Of a DNA stretch of 64,000 nucleotides, positions 24,057 through 36,370 are shown piece by piece; the stretch's first letter is position 1, and every line of letters starts with the position of its first letter. Origin of the DNA: Liolophura sinensis (taxonomy: Eukaryota > Mollusca > Polyplacophora > Chitonida > Chitonidae); contig NC_088295.1 in assembly GCF_032854445.1 (NCBI RefSeq), positions 12,883,385-12,947,384 on the forward strand. The letters run 5' to 3'. The notes under the pieces were generated by a model. That model had not been told where the DNA came from and ran no database searches. It saw only the letters and a list, made by a program, of their open reading frames with translations. The position numbers and the translations under genes were made by a program.

Positions 24057-27000
24057 CTGAAACAAAGAATGAAGAATCGATAAGATGATATCGGTTAGGT
24101 GAAAAATATATTGCGCCAATGGGTCCCATATCCAGTGAAACATTGTCATACAAATATGCATGATACAAACATAAACGCCCGTATACAATAGGCTACGGAA
24201 AAGCAAATATTACTGTGTAAACCACGACCATCCAACTTCAAAGTAACACAGAGGAAAATATGTTACGGATCACCAGAGGACGGTTACAAGATGACTACAA
24301 CAACCAGCTTATTCTTCAAGCTATACCTTACTCGTACATGATAGGCGATAAAAATGAAATGAATTCTTTCATAAAGCAGCGGCAAATAAATCAAGATGAG
24401 AGACTATTTATAGAAATGTGTAGCATCTGATAAGATGAGAAATAAACTTTACGTCATAGGGCCTACATAATTAAAAACAGAAATGAATGATATGACTGTA
24501 TTTACTTGAGAGTAGACTGAGTAATCCTGTGCCCAGGTATACTACAGACTGTCGAAAAGATTTACAACCACATGACCCTGACGGCCAGAGTCCCAGGATG
24601 AGAATGATGAGGGTGGAGAATTGTAACACACAGCTGGTACAGATGAGTCCCACGTGGGAACGGAGCAAGTCTGTAACACAAACATGTAACACACAGCTAA
24701 TAGAGATCAGTCCCACTTGTGAGCGGAGCAAGTCCGTAACACAAACATGCAACACACAGCTGGTACAGACCAGTCCCACGTGTGAGCGGAGCAAGTCTGC
24801 AACACAAACATGTAATACAAAGCTAATACAGATCAGTCCCACTTGTGAACGGAGCACGTCTACAACACAAACATGTAACACACAGCTTGTACAGATCAGT
24901 CCCACGTATGAGCGTAACATGTTGTATCACAAACATGTAACCCACAGTTGGCACAGATCAGTCTCATTTGTGCGCGGAGCAAGTCTGTAAAGCAAACATT
25001 ATTAACCAGATCTCTGTGTTAGACAGAAGAATGTAACACACAGCTTCTACAGATCAGTCTCAAGTATGAGCGGAGCAAATCTGAGACACAAACATAACAC
25101 ACAAGATTTCTGTCTTAGAAAAAAGAATGTAACACACAGCTGGTAGAGATCAGTCCCACGTGTGAGCGGGACAAGTCTCTAACACAAACATAATATACCA
25201 TATCTGTGTGCTACAGAAAAGAATGTAACACTCAGCTGCTGGCCGCGTCACCTGTGAATTTCGAGAATGTCAAGTCATTATAAGTGGTGAATGTTAATAA
25301 TTTAAAGGATGCATGAAACACTAAATTTTTTTTGTTTTGTTTCTTAATATGTAGCCTTTGATGTACCCTAACATATAAATGCACAAAAGAGTTTATCAGC
25401 TTTCTTGTTAAAAAATGTCTTAAGGCCAAGCGGTGAGTCCGGAAATTAAATAGAATGCCGTGGAGACGTAAACGGTGATAGCTGTCAAAATAACTTTGTT
25501 TGGAGGAGATCCCGAATTGCTCTCGCATTGCCAGTCAATTCCCAACAGTGCCGACCACCGACGGAAAATATGCATAAACTGGAGAGGCTATTTGGGAAAT
25601 TTAAAATATACCACAAAATATATTCCCCAATTTTTTGACATACTTTTCTTCATGTTCCTTAAAACCACAATCTTCGTTTTATAATGTCTTTTCACGTATC
25701 CTTTAAAGTTTACAAGCTAAGTTTCTACTTTTAACAGTCAAAGTAATGCCGTGAGATAAAAATGTCCTGGTTCAGTATATTTTCAAACCTGTATGTTATT
25801 GTCGAAATGGTAAAATATCTTACATTAATTTTTTCATTATGATTTTTGTTTGTATTATACTTATTTCTACGCAAAGACAGATTTAGGCATAATGGAATAA
25901 AAATCGGCGAATATCTTACGCATGCGTAACTGTTCTGATGGTGCCAACAGCCATTCTTGCGCCTTCACAAGTTCTAGATGTAGGCAGTTGTTGCTTAGGC
26001 CCACCAGATCTTCCTTAGGAATTTCTGTAAGTATAAAGATACAGTACATACAACATCTGGTAAATTTGGTTATTGCTTAGGTTACATTGCTACGATTTAT
26101 AATGTGATAACACGAGTTAAAATGTGATCACATTTCTACGAGTTATAATGCATGCACACTGCCACGAGTTATAATGTGATCACATTTCTACGAGTTATAA
26201 TGCATGCACATTGCCACGAGTTATAATGTGATAACATTTCTACGAGTTATAATGCATGCACATTCCTTGTGTCTCTCTCTGAAGTATGCATATAACATAT
26301 TATTTAATTACCGTTTACTTGGCTGCTGTTTAAACGCCACACATAAAGCATTTTTACTTATTAGATGGTCAGTTATGTCAGTGGAGGAAACCAAACTACC
26401 CAGAGTACGACCGACCTTTGGCAAATTACGGACGAACCTTTTTTCCTGTGCCGTACACACAGACTTGCATGCTATATTCCTATAAGACTGTGCACGTGCC
26501 AACTGTACAATGAGCATAATCGCTCGAGGCCTCGTGAACAGTCAGAGCGGTATAGATTCTGGAAACTCTTTTTCAAGTCATGAATTGAACCCATACCGCA
26601 CATGTTTCGTAGCTGCACATTACCACTGAGCTACGACTCGCTCGCCAAATAGAATACCAATGTTTAGCGTTGTGTAAATTCACTGCGATTTACACAAAGT
26701 ATAGACATCACCAGAAGTACACTAGGAACATATCTGCTCATATCAGAACTACATTAGGAGACTTTTAATTTACTTCTGATAAGGGCAAATATGTTCTTGG
26801 GCCCATTTGCACTAAGAGCCAACATATAAATTAAGTTAAGTGACAGTATAATGTCATCATGGTCAGTGCATGCAGGTAATGGGATCTCCTGGGCTGGTTT
26901 CACATAGTGCCCTTGATGCATAAATAAGCTTTAGTGTTAGGTATACACACGCATAAGTTAGTGAAACCAGCCCTTGCTCTTCAGATTTACCAGAACTATT

Positions 27001-30000
27001 TATAAGTTGAATTACATAATCAGTTATGGATCTTACATTTCGTGGACGTTTATACTGCGTATATTAAATAGCGCACTCAATATCTAAAGTATCTGGGCCG
27101 CTTCGGTGGTCTATTGGTAAGAGCGCCCGTCACGAGGTCAAGGCCTTGTCGGTTCATAACACAGGCTTTAAAAATTGCACTGAGAGGTTAGAGTAAGAAA
27201 ACAGAGCTGGTTGGCCCGGTGTTAGTATAATGTGACTGAGTGGGGTGTCATGCCTTGTGTCTTCGGTGTGATACTTCAGTAGCTGCAGCACCTAATGACT
27301 TCTCGTTGTCATATAACTGAAAAATTGTAAAGTATGACGTTAAGTTCGAGGCATTCATTCATTCATTCTAAAGTATTTGTATATACCTTTTAATGATACA
27401 TATATATTAAAGTATTATCGCGGTTAAGCTTAACCGCACGCTTGTTTCGATTGTCGAATATTAAGATCCAAACCTGATCGCATTATCGTCGGTGACTTAC
27501 AGGCCTTTCTCAGGCCTCCCGAGTGAGACTAATTTGTATGCATACATTAATACACATGCCAATACAAACATGCACTATGATAACTATTTATACATTTATC
27601 TAAGACACTAATATGTATATACATAGAAAATTATCAAAGTAACTGGTATAAGTCCTGGCATAGCACACGTGGTCTTTCAAACACACTAACACGAACGTGA
27701 ATGTTATGCGCTGAGGAGGAATCCCCCCGTTTTGGCAGCCGCCGTTCCTTTGGGCTATCACTATTGTTGTATCTGCAACATGGCTTTTAAACAGACAATA
27801 ATCCGTGATGTAGACATACGTTTTGGGGATATATCTTTGTAAACATTTCCGAAAGCAGGATACTGGAGAGAGAATAATGTGTCACCTAGCCTCACCACTT
27901 GTGTCCTCGAGCGGAACCATTTAATCAGCACTCATCATCAGAACTCTTTCAGGTTTTGGCTACATTCATGTTACACATACTTTAGCTAAAGAAAATGCAT
28001 CTGTAAAAAGTATTTTTAGAAACAAAGGTTGAGACGAATTGTTTTTTTTTATTTTGGTTCGTTTTTTTCTTTCTGAAACCACTCCCTGTCTCATCATCGT
28101 GACCCCAGTGACAATGGCGTTGTTAAAGATTTTTGTTAAAAATTTGTTAGCGGTTGCAGTGACGTAATCTTCACAGTACACTCTCGGTTTTGCTTTAATT
28201 GCGTTAAACTGTTTTGTGCATCGGTATGCAATTTGCAGTTATCTCCAGGAGCTAAAAGCTATAATTAAGAATGGTACACTACGATTTATCACAAAACCTT
28301 AAGGTGAAACGTTATTTTATCTAAAACACAACAATGAGCTTTTTGTCATATGCTCCCATAGCTACATTATACAGCGGTTGTGTTATAAAGGATTTACACA
28401 AAGTATAGACATCACCAGAAGTACACTAGGAACATATCTGCTCATATCAGAACTACATTAGGAGACTTTTAATTTACTTCTGATAAGGGCAAATATGTTC
28501 TTGGGCCCATTTGCACTAAGAGCCAACATATAAATTAAGTTAAGTGACAGTATAATGTCATCATGGTCAGTGCATGCAGGTAATGGGATCTCCTGGGCTG
28601 GTTTCACATAGTGCCCTTGATGCATAAATAAGCTTTAGTGTTAGGTATACACACGCATAAGTTAGTGAAACCAGCCCTTGCTCTTCAGATTTACCAGAAC
28701 TATTTATAAGTTGAATTACATAATCAGTTATGGATCTTACATTTCGTGGACGTTTATACTGCGTATATTAAATAGCGCACTCAATATCTAAAGTATCTGG
28801 GCCGCTTCGGTGGTCTATTGGTAAGAGCGCCCGTCACGAGGTCAAGGCCTTGTCGGTTCATAACACAGGCTTTAAAAATTGCACTGAGAGGTTAGAGTAA
28901 GAAAACAGAGCTGGTTGGCCCGGTGTTAGTATAATGTGACTGAGTGGGGTGTCATGCCTTGTGTCTTCGGTGTGATACTTCAGTAGCTGCAGCACCTAAT
29001 GACTTCTCGTTGTCATATAACTGAAAAATTGTAAAGTATGACGTTAAGTTCGAGGCATTCATTCATTCATTCTAAAGTATTTGTATATACCTTTTAATGA
29101 TACATATATATTAAAGTATTATCGCGGTTAAGCTTAACCGCACGCTTGTTTCGATTGTCGAATATTAAGATCCAAACCTGATCGCATTATCGTCGGTGAC
29201 TTACAGGCCTTTCTCAGGCCTCCCGAGTGAGACTAATTTGTATGCATACATTAATACACATGCCAATACAAACATGCACTATGATAACTATTTATACATT
29301 TATCTAAGACACTAATATGTATATACATAGAAAATTATCAAAGTAACTGGTATAAGTCCTGGCATAGCACACGTGGTCTTTCAAACACACTAACACGAAC
29401 GTGAATGTTATGCGCTGAGGAGGAATCCCCCCGTTTTGGCAGCCGCCGTTCCTTTGGGCTATCACTATTGTTGTATCTGCAACATGGCTTTTAAACAGAC
29501 AATAATCCGTGATGTAGACATACGTTTTGGGGATATATCTTTGTAAACATTTCCGAAAGCAGGATACTGGAGAGAGAATAATGTGTCACCTAGCCTCACC
29601 ACTTGTGTCCTCGAGCGGAACCATTTAATCAGCACTCATCATCAGAACTCTTTCAGGTTTTGGCTACATTCATGTTACACATACTTTAGCTAAAGAAAAT
29701 GCATCTGTAAAAAGTATTTTTAGAAACAAAGGTTGAGACGAATTGTTTTTTTTTATTTTGGTTCGTTTTTTTCTTTCTGAAACCACTCCCTGTCTCATCA
29801 TCGTGACCCCAGTGACAATGGCGTTGTTAAAGATTTTTGTTAAAAATTTGTTAGCGGTTGCAGTGACGTAATCTTCACAGTACACTCTCGGTTTTGCTTT
29901 AATTGCGTTAAACTGTTTTGTGCATCGGTATGCAATTTGCAGTTATCTCCAGGAGCTAAAAGCTATAATTAAGAATGGTACACTACGATTTATCACAAAA

Positions 30001-33000
30001 CCTTAAGGTGAAACGTTATTTTATCTAAAACACAACAATGAGCTTTTTGTCATATGCTCCCATAGCTACATTATACAGCGGTTGTGTTATAAAGGACAGC
30101 CAGCGCTACCTGAAGGGAAGTGAACCCTGTAAAGCGAACGTAGAGAGCTACGTATGCGTTGTTCGTAAGTCCTGGCATTACGATAATAATCGGTCCACCA
30201 TGCGCACGTGGCCGTGAGAGTTGTGTACTAATATATGGTGCGCACATCTGTACGTAACACTTAGGAAAGTTCGTTAATATCTTGCTCCAGGTCCAGGGTT
30301 TAACCAGCGAACTCCCGTTTCCTCCACCAAGCCGTCATCGATGAGTCATCTATATAAGTATAAGTATAATTCTTGGGAATGGCGCCAACATCCATCAAAT
30401 AAAGAAAAAAATGGAGCAGGACAAGACTGCATCGTATAAAGTTTAGTATATGTTTCCATAAATTAATTCAATCGGATAAACCAGATATGTTTGAGATTAA
30501 ACAAGCGTTCAGGCTGTTAGCTTTGATTATTCCTGTAGTGGTGGAACCATTTGATGACACTGCGAACTATGTATAAACAAGCTGTGAGAGATTGTTGTGT
30601 ATAATCTTACAAATAACCTAAACACGCCACCAGGCAAATGACAGTTAACTACTACAGCAAAGTGCTGGTGTACTGCCGATGCCGGCCCAGCTATAAAGAG
30701 GCCATTTCAGACTGATCCTGCAGAACAACGATACGTAAAGCTGAAGGCTGCAGCCACAGTGTATAAGGCTGTCGATGTATAAACAGTTTCCGGCTGGTTA
30801 ACTCGCCTGGAAATGTGTCTTGTATGTGATATTTATTTGTCAGCGTCGTGGAGATGACTCTACCCAGCCGTGGCTTCCTTGCTCATCTCAACACTGTCAA
30901 TTTCCCAGACATCCGCACGCACAAAAAAGATCCTGTTTAACCGCAAAGTTGTGACACAAACAGGGAAGAAATACAGGGTTCACTTCCCTTCAGGTAGCGA
31001 TGGCTGTCCTTTATAACACAACCGCTGTATAATGTAGCTATGGGAGCATATGACAAAAAGCTCAGTGTTGTGTTTTAGATAAAATAATGTTTCACCTTAA
31101 GGTTTTGCGATAAATCGTAGTGTACCATTCTTAATTATTGCTTTTAGCTCCTGGAGATAACTGCGTGGTGTTTCCGCTAAAGCGTGTGTCGCTCCTGAAA
31201 TAGTTTTCCCATGGGGCAGATCTGCTACAAATGTACACGGCAAATTGCATACCGAAGCACAAAACAGTTTAACGCGATTAAAGCAAAACCGAGAGTGTAG
31301 TGTGAAGGCAAAATTATAGAATACTGGTATCTTGAAAAAAAAAACCGTTTTATGAAGTCAGGTAATCAAGAGTTTGCAGGAATCTTGCCGTATTTGCTGT
31401 GACAAGTTCATTCGGGTAAGTGCACTTATAGATCACCGCCCACGCGGTTTTGTGTCATACCAGAAGAGTGGTTTACGCAGCACTTAAGCCGAAGCATTAT
31501 TACACACATTACATACAATATCTGGATAAGAAATTTCGGACCGTATTTACAGCTCAGCCCAAGTGTTCCTGTCTGGCAGAGAGGTCGATGGACTGTTAAT
31601 CAGCTGATTGATTTTACTTGTTGATTCAAAAGAAGCGATTTGGCTGGATTACTTATCGGAAAGCGGTGAATAAGACCGTGTCAACAAGCTGGTTTGTCTG
31701 CAGATTGGCCGGTGTTGATATTATCACTGCGTACTCGGTATGCGGCCTGTACAACACAGTGTTATTCAGCATGAATATTTGGGGGAAATGAAACGGCTGG
31801 CATGAAAAGCCTGGAAAGGACTACGACAAAGCGACGATTCAGCAAACATTCAATGTTATAAAACTGCCAGGAAAATTTAAAAACAAATTGTTATGCATTA
31901 TACTTGATTATTGACTTGGTGTAGAATGCTACATGATAAACAGAATATTTTCTGTTTTCTTTTTATCATAATTTTTTTTCATTTTCCTTTTGTGGAGCAG
32001 AGCTGGCTTGGGGGTGGGGTGAGGGACTATATGTATGGGTGTGGATATAAAGCCATATCTGCTTATGTCTGGATTAATACGAGGGAATGATTTTGTAAAT
32101 GGGGATTGGCCATTTACTGGTCAAACGATGCAGTGAATTCCTGTTGTTACCCGCTCATGTTTTCAATGTTTATCGTAAATTAAATCACCAATGACGATTT
32201 GCCGAAAAAAATAATATTTAATAAGTTTGGCACTAAAAGTTCCCAACTCATCCCCCATGCTTTGTCAGAAGGATCAAATATACTCAAAGACAGTCCATGA
32301 TAGTTATCTTATTGCCAACGTATAACATGCCAAAATGGTGTATGCAGTACCATTGTTTGATTTGTTGTGGAACAATTGCATTATTCGGAACTATCTGACC
32401 TTTATTATAACAAGGCAGTTCTTTGAAAATTTCTAATTGTTTAGTTCTAGCGTTGAAGTAAGTTTGTATACACGTGTGTAGTATATTAGTTATTAATCCT
32501 GTCTAAGACAAAACGTTCACGCTATAATGAACAAGAACGATAACTCTGACCATTTACTGGAAACCCACTCAAAAATGATGTCATAAAGCAAAATGTTTCG
32601 CATGACAGCTTCACGCCTTCAGGTCAAATTTTACATCTAAACATCGCGGCAAAGTGTGAAAAAGCTTCATCAATTAATGTGAAAAAATATCCTCATATTA
32701 CAGACGTTCATGGCAATATGTATGTTTAATGCAGTTGAGCACCTGTTATATGGGACATTTCCTATATGTTTCCGTACAGACAAGTCAGGTAACGTGACTG
32801 CCGAGCAAAAATAAAATATATACATTGTAACGGTAAATGTGTAAACGGCAAAGTTAAAATGTACACATTAATACATGTGTTAAGCATTTAGGTCTAAATT
32901 ATACATACATAACATGTTTTCCAAGTTGAAGGGTATATGTCCACGCGTAAAATCATTTCCATACATGGAAAATAGCTGCATCTTATTCACTGCATATGTT

Positions 33001-33902
33001 TATACCGAAGCCTTCATGCATATAGTAGTACTTCCCTTATTATACACATAAGGTATGTGCATACAAACATTTCAATGAAGCACTTGTAGTTAAGACGTAC
33101 ACTGAGCCTGTCTAGACTTGGTCTGTTTGGCTAACTATTCATGTGTATTTATCTACTGAATAGTTTACCCTAGACATTCCATGCATGCGTGGTGTGTCAT
33201 TTAGGCATGTTGTGAATTAATGGATGACATAATAGTACGTGCATGTATATACTAGTACGTCCGCATTGTGGTGCATTAACGAATGCGAATTGACTTTATT
33301 AACTTTACTCACCTGTGTATAGATATGACTACGAACATGCATGCCTATTACAATATAACATTGTGATGTAATATTGTAATATAATATATGTATGTACTAT
33401 GAAAGTCTGCCATTCCTTATGTGACATGTATGGTCATACTTATTAAACCTTATATATAAAGCTGTATACAGCTTATCGTTTTTATAATCAATTCATAAAT
33501 CTTTTGGGATCATTCGAATGTCACGTTGGGTGGTGTTACGTAAATTTACTATAATCCAATATAACAACTATGCCTGTAATTCCTTTGCGCGTCAGCTTAC
33601 AAACATATTTCCTTACATTTGTGAACGTGTCTTCTCCAATGTGCTCAGGCATACAGATTATTATTGACTGACATACACCTAATAAGGTTAAACTATTACA
33701 TACGGTAGCACGGCTTACCTGCAGGTATAGTGTTGTCGTAACATCTGCGCCATAAGCCGAAATGGTAGCTGGGTGTGGCATCTCCCTGGGCAGTCATCAC
33801 ATGATACCAGTTATCTGTCCCAATGCTGATAGCGATCAGTGCAATCCCTGAAATACAGAAGAGGAAGGCGAGGACGAGTGCGGCGTACTGTCCCCTCGAC
33901 AT
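23824..33902 (-). CDS. PMP22/claudin-superfamily four-helix membrane protein, 228 aa
   Basis: Join of 33902-33719, 26024-25920, 24670-24506 and 24056-23824. The total is 687 nt and all three introns are phase 1. Helices are at about residues 8-30, 103-125, 138-164 and 187-209. The first extracellular loop carries the family signature: W32, G49-L50-W51, C54 and C75. The C-terminal tail is short and Tyr-rich (DYYYYSDKQYRL). Known of the family: claudins, EMP/PMP22, GSG1L, clarins and calcium-channel gamma subunits share this fold and act at junctions or as channel partners. The C54-C75 spacing is wider than in claudins, and the DWSFVLSW start of helix 4 is reminiscent of the gamma/GSG1L branch, so the subfamily is left open. 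The upstream GTG-started reading adds eight residues; the ATG at 33902 is preferred. Confidence 0.88.
24506..24670 (-). CDS. Claudin-like gene, exon 3 (TM2 and most of TM3)
   Basis: 165 nt from acceptor TTTGTGTTACAG|ACTTGC to donor TCTCAA|GTAAAT. It codes for TM2 (VGLICTSCVLQFSTLIILIL), a short Cys-rich cytosolic turn (GSCGCKSF) and most of TM3. The acceptor is chosen because it is the nearest one giving phase 1 and a complete TM2. The acceptor and the first coding bases are copied several times upstream as a 63-bp array, so the true start could be another copy. Confidence 0.75.
24640..25240 (-). repeat. 63-bp minisatellite derived from an exon 3 splice boundary
   Basis: Units recur at 24647, 24710, 24773, 24836 and 24899 at exactly 63 bp, then at 62 bp, then two longer units of 96 bp, about 8-9 in all. 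Each unit is a copy of the polypyrimidine tract, the acceptor AG and the first roughly 45 coding bases of exon 3. AG is kept at exon-like starts 24796, 24859 and 24984 and in two further copies; it is lost in the copy starting near 24733 and in the one near 24922. The frame is open on the minus strand through the 63-bp units. Confidence 0.85.
25920..26024 (-). CDS. Claudin-like gene, exon 2 (rest of extracellular loop 1)
   Basis: 105 nt between acceptor TTATACTTACAG|AAATTCC and donor CATGC|GTAAGA. It codes for IPKEDLVGLSNNCLHLEL, then VKAQEWLLAPSEQLRM. It contains the second conserved loop cysteine. Phase 1 on both sides. Confidence 0.85.
26096..26265. repeat. 52-bp tandem repeat
   Basis: About three units of 52 bp, each made of two acgagttataatg blocks separated by gtgatcacatttct or catgcacattgcc. 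Confidence 0.7.
26575..26642 (-). mobile_element. tRNA-like SINE head fragment
   Basis: On the minus strand it reads AGTCGTAGCTCAGTGGTAAT (A-box-like), then GGTATGGGTTCAATTC (B-box-like). The stem pairing of a true tRNA gene is not maintained, so it is called a tRNA-derived SINE head rather than a tRNA gene. Confidence 0.5.
26890..26974. mobile_element. MITE-like hairpin with GGGCTGGTTTCAC ends
   Basis: Ends GGGCTGGTTTCAC and GTGAAACCAGCCC are perfect inverted repeats around an AT-rich 60-bp centre. A second copy at 28594-28678 arises from the tandem duplication. Confidence 0.6.
27100..27372 (+). mobile_element. tRNA-derived SINE with (CATT)n tail
   Basis: The head GCCGCTTCGGTGGTCTATTGGTAAGAGCG resembles a tRNA A-box region, with a B-box-like GTCGGTTCATAAC. 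The body ends in a conserved stretch (GTTGTCATATAACTGAAAAATTG) shared with the minus copies at 11.2 and 15.1 kb, then (CATT)4. A duplicate lies at 28804-29076. Confidence 0.75.
28391..30094. repeat. 1704-bp tandem duplication, copy 2
   Basis: Head-to-tail second copy at an offset of exactly 1704 bp. The absence of visible divergence means a very recent event, a gene-converted pair or an assembly duplicate. Confidence 0.95.
29873..30131 (+). repeat. Left arm of a large inverted repeat
   Basis: Runs from CTTCACAGTACACTCTCGG to GGGAAGTGAACCCTGTA and pairs in reverse complement with 30972-31307, with only scattered mismatches by eye. The inner part up to 30094 also belongs to the 1704-bp duplication; the last 37 bases do not. 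Confidence 0.85.
30972..31307 (-). repeat. Right arm of a large inverted repeat
   Basis: Reverse complement of the left arm but longer: about 75 bp near 31168-31243 have no counterpart on the left. The 840-bp spacer (30132-30971) has no recognisable ORF. This suits a non-autonomous foldback-type element, or a broken and re-inserted one. Confidence 0.8.
33719..33902 (-). CDS. Claudin-like gene, exon 1
   Basis: 61 codons plus one base. It carries TM1 (AALVLAFLFCISGIALIAIS) and the start of loop 1 with NW and GLWRRC. It ends GCAG|GTAAGC. The split codon with exon 2 (G|AA) is Glu. Confidence 0.9.
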
Positions 33903-36094
33903 GCTGCTGTCACTGTGTCCACACACGTCAGAGGAATCGTCCCTGTCAAGCCAACTGCGTGTTTACGTCGCCATATCCCCCAGGTATACACGGCACATAA
34001 ACACAGCCCGTAATTGTGATATTACCCGCCTTCCTGGTAGTTGAAACACGAAGTAGTGCAAGACCATCTAGGTCACAAATGGAGGACCGCTGTAAGACGT
34101 AGAAATTGTCACACACTGTCGAATACTCGGACGATTTAGGCTTCTGGGTTGTAGCTGTGACGGGTCCCTACGACCGTCAGAAACTTTGCCCGCCCGGCAC
34201 TATCCTGGGGTCAGCCGAGACCAGTCGTGCTTATCGGACTGCGAACATGGCCGTGCTTACTGCGAACATGGCCCCACTGTAATAGCTTCGTTTTCAGCCC
34301 TTCTTACTGGCCGTCTTTGTGTAGTTTAAAAGGAGTTCCTATATAGGCAGTTTTCCCCCGTTCCTTTCCATTCACTTCTTAAGAAACTAGATTATTAAAT
34401 AAAACCGGAATGTGAATCCACATGCTTATACTGGACGGCCCAGAGCATTCCCACAGAGCTTACACGACAACATTCTTGGCTGATTGATAGGCATATAAGG
34501 TGCGGTTTTCTTACTCACTTAATCGACCGCTGAAAATATATGCTGAGGTGATTGCAAATGATATTTATAATCTCTTCATAAGCTATGAAAATGGTCACAA
34601 TGCTTGTCACAGTAAAGGAGAAACTGAGTTTATAAAAAATATGCCTAACCACGCATAACCCTGGAAATCGTATACAGGAGAAGATCATGTGACTGTTTTC
34701 ATGTATCATATTCAATAAACCGCTCCATCTAAATGTGACGGTACACAATTTAACGGATTAAAAAGTACATGTCTATATGTTTAGGTGCTTATTTAAGTAA
34801 GTAGCAAACTTTATTGACAGTATATAAGGCCATAGGCCCGCATACCTGCGCATCTGTACATACAATAACAGGTACATGGAACATACACATATAAAATGCA
34901 TGTAGGTTGGTTGTATAACTGCTATCAAGAATTACTCACTTGAGCTCCATTTTTGTTGTCTTATGACACATTGCACCGTCGTTCCAGTGCCACAGGGCAA
35001 AATTTAGACAGGCCTATAGTAGTACATTCGGAGAGTTACTTGCCATCAACAGTATAAAACGATGTACTGTTCAGTTTAGAATAATTTTAGATGGTAAATG
35101 TTCCTGGCGTAAGTTTTTGCACACTGGATATTTCATAACTAAATGGTACTGGCTTAAATGGAAATGATCTTCATTCAATACAGTATAAACAAAGATTACA
35201 CTTTCTTTGTTCCCGTGTGATTTCTAAAAACCTGCCAGTTCCACATTTAAGCCAGCTGAAACACCACGTAATCGTGTCAAAACATGTCGATATTTACGGT
35301 TTCTAATTACCTTAACATAGCATTTTGTATTCAAACCAGCTTCATACATGCTATACATATTATACTGTGTACTGCAAGATAAAGTCGTTGAAAGTAGTCA
35401 AACAAACGTTGCTTAATTAATGATAGAATGTTTTTTTGTTTGATCACCTATTCCATGATTGACCTTTATATACACATATCCCAGGCAATCGTTTTATTTC
35501 TGTAGCCCATGTATGTTTGCCTTCACTATCAAGATTCCTCAACATTATTGTAAGATTTCTATCTTGTAATGCAAGTGACCAAGTCACGAGCTGGAAAATC
35601 TGTATGTAAACAACTGTATTTTACCTTTATCATTACATCTCCCCTCTTTACGATTAAAGTATGTTTACTTTTATTAAACATCAAATGAACTATAAAGGGG
35701 TCTAAAAGACAAACGAGTTCGCATATACACTAAAATGTTCATGAAAGTCTTTGAAATAAATGCAGTCGCTGCATACTGGATAACTCAAAATCAACACATA
35801 TATGCGTGATCGTTTTAAACTTAAAGAAAAAGGATTACAGTCCACTGTATCTATAAACTTTGTGATCATAAATAACTTTAATTGTAACTAACAGTCACAC
35901 AACTGACACTGAGAAGTTGAATCTCTTCTCCGGCTTACGAATCACACGTTCACGAGAAGTTACATGATGAGACACAGTCTGCTCAGCAGTTCCGGACTAG
36001 ATGCACGGTGACACTGTCTGCACAAATCTCTTGGCCATTCCATCACTCTGAGGATAATGTGGTGAAGAAGCAGTATGTTTAAATTCATACGACT
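33903..36094. other. 5' flank of the claudin-like gene
   Basis: The first about 350 bases (33903-34260) are relatively CpG-rich and probably hold the promoter and 5' UTR. The rest is AT-rich with no supported feature. Confidence 0.35.
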
Positions 36095-36370
36095 TCACAA
36101 ACTGTTGCTGTTTGACATGCTCATTATCTTAAACCAATGTTTGATACAGCGAATCGCTGTTAAACAGAATACTGGGTACCGACGACACGCGCCCAGTGTC
36201 GTACTATTTCCAATTTTTAGCCATCTTTTACAAGCCAAAAATTTAACTCGTTCCAGTATTTTGAACATTTGAAAGCCCCACGGTTTTAATGAATACATCA
36301 GAACAGGCATAACTTTGGCACAAAACAGTTTAAAATAAGTCTTAACTTGCATGCTACCCAAATGGCACAC
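36095..36370 (-). pseudogene. LINE reverse-transcriptase C-terminal fragment
   Basis: The minus frame reads KTYFKLFCAKVMPVLMYSLK, then a WGF...LERVKFLACKRWLKIG stretch and ...RRYPVFCLTAIRCIKHWFKIM. This is the thumb/connection pattern of non-LTR retrotransposons (the usual PVLxYGxExWG, E+++FCK+LL, G+YPL, K+W motifs), with decayed positions. No catalytic core is present, so it is an isolated relic. Confidence 0.65.

Larger units (their letters stand above)
26687..28390. repeat. 1704-bp tandem duplication, copy 1
   Basis: Identical by eye to 28391-30094 along all its length. Both copies start GATTTACACAAAG and end TTGTGTTATAAAG, with GA at the junction. It contains a SINE, a small MITE-like hairpin and a copy of the left inverted arm. 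The 71-codon ORF in each copy is not considered a gene. Confidence 0.95.
26025..33718 (-). other. Intron 1 of the claudin-like gene (7.7 kb)
   Basis: Bounded by the donor at 33718 and the acceptor at 26025. It holds the 52-bp repeats, a tRNA-like SINE head, the 1704-bp tandem duplication and the inverted arms listed separately. From 31310 to 33700 I see only unique AT-rich DNA with no coding signal. Confidence 0.7.

Noticed and set aside
24471-24920. 149-codon minus ORF read as one hydrophobic repeat protein
   Set aside because: Only the part up to 24670 fits the claudin-like exon 3; the rest is the intronic 63-bp array, kept only as possible alternative exon sequence.
27966-28181. 71-codon ORF present twice (also 29670-29885)
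   Set aside because: Duplicated only because the 1704-bp segment is duplicated; no domain, and it overlaps SINE/MITE-rich intron DNA.
33903-33926. Extension of the claudin-like start to MCGHSDSS
   Set aside because: The upstream codon is GTG, not ATG; the ATG at 33902 directly precedes TM1 and is preferred.
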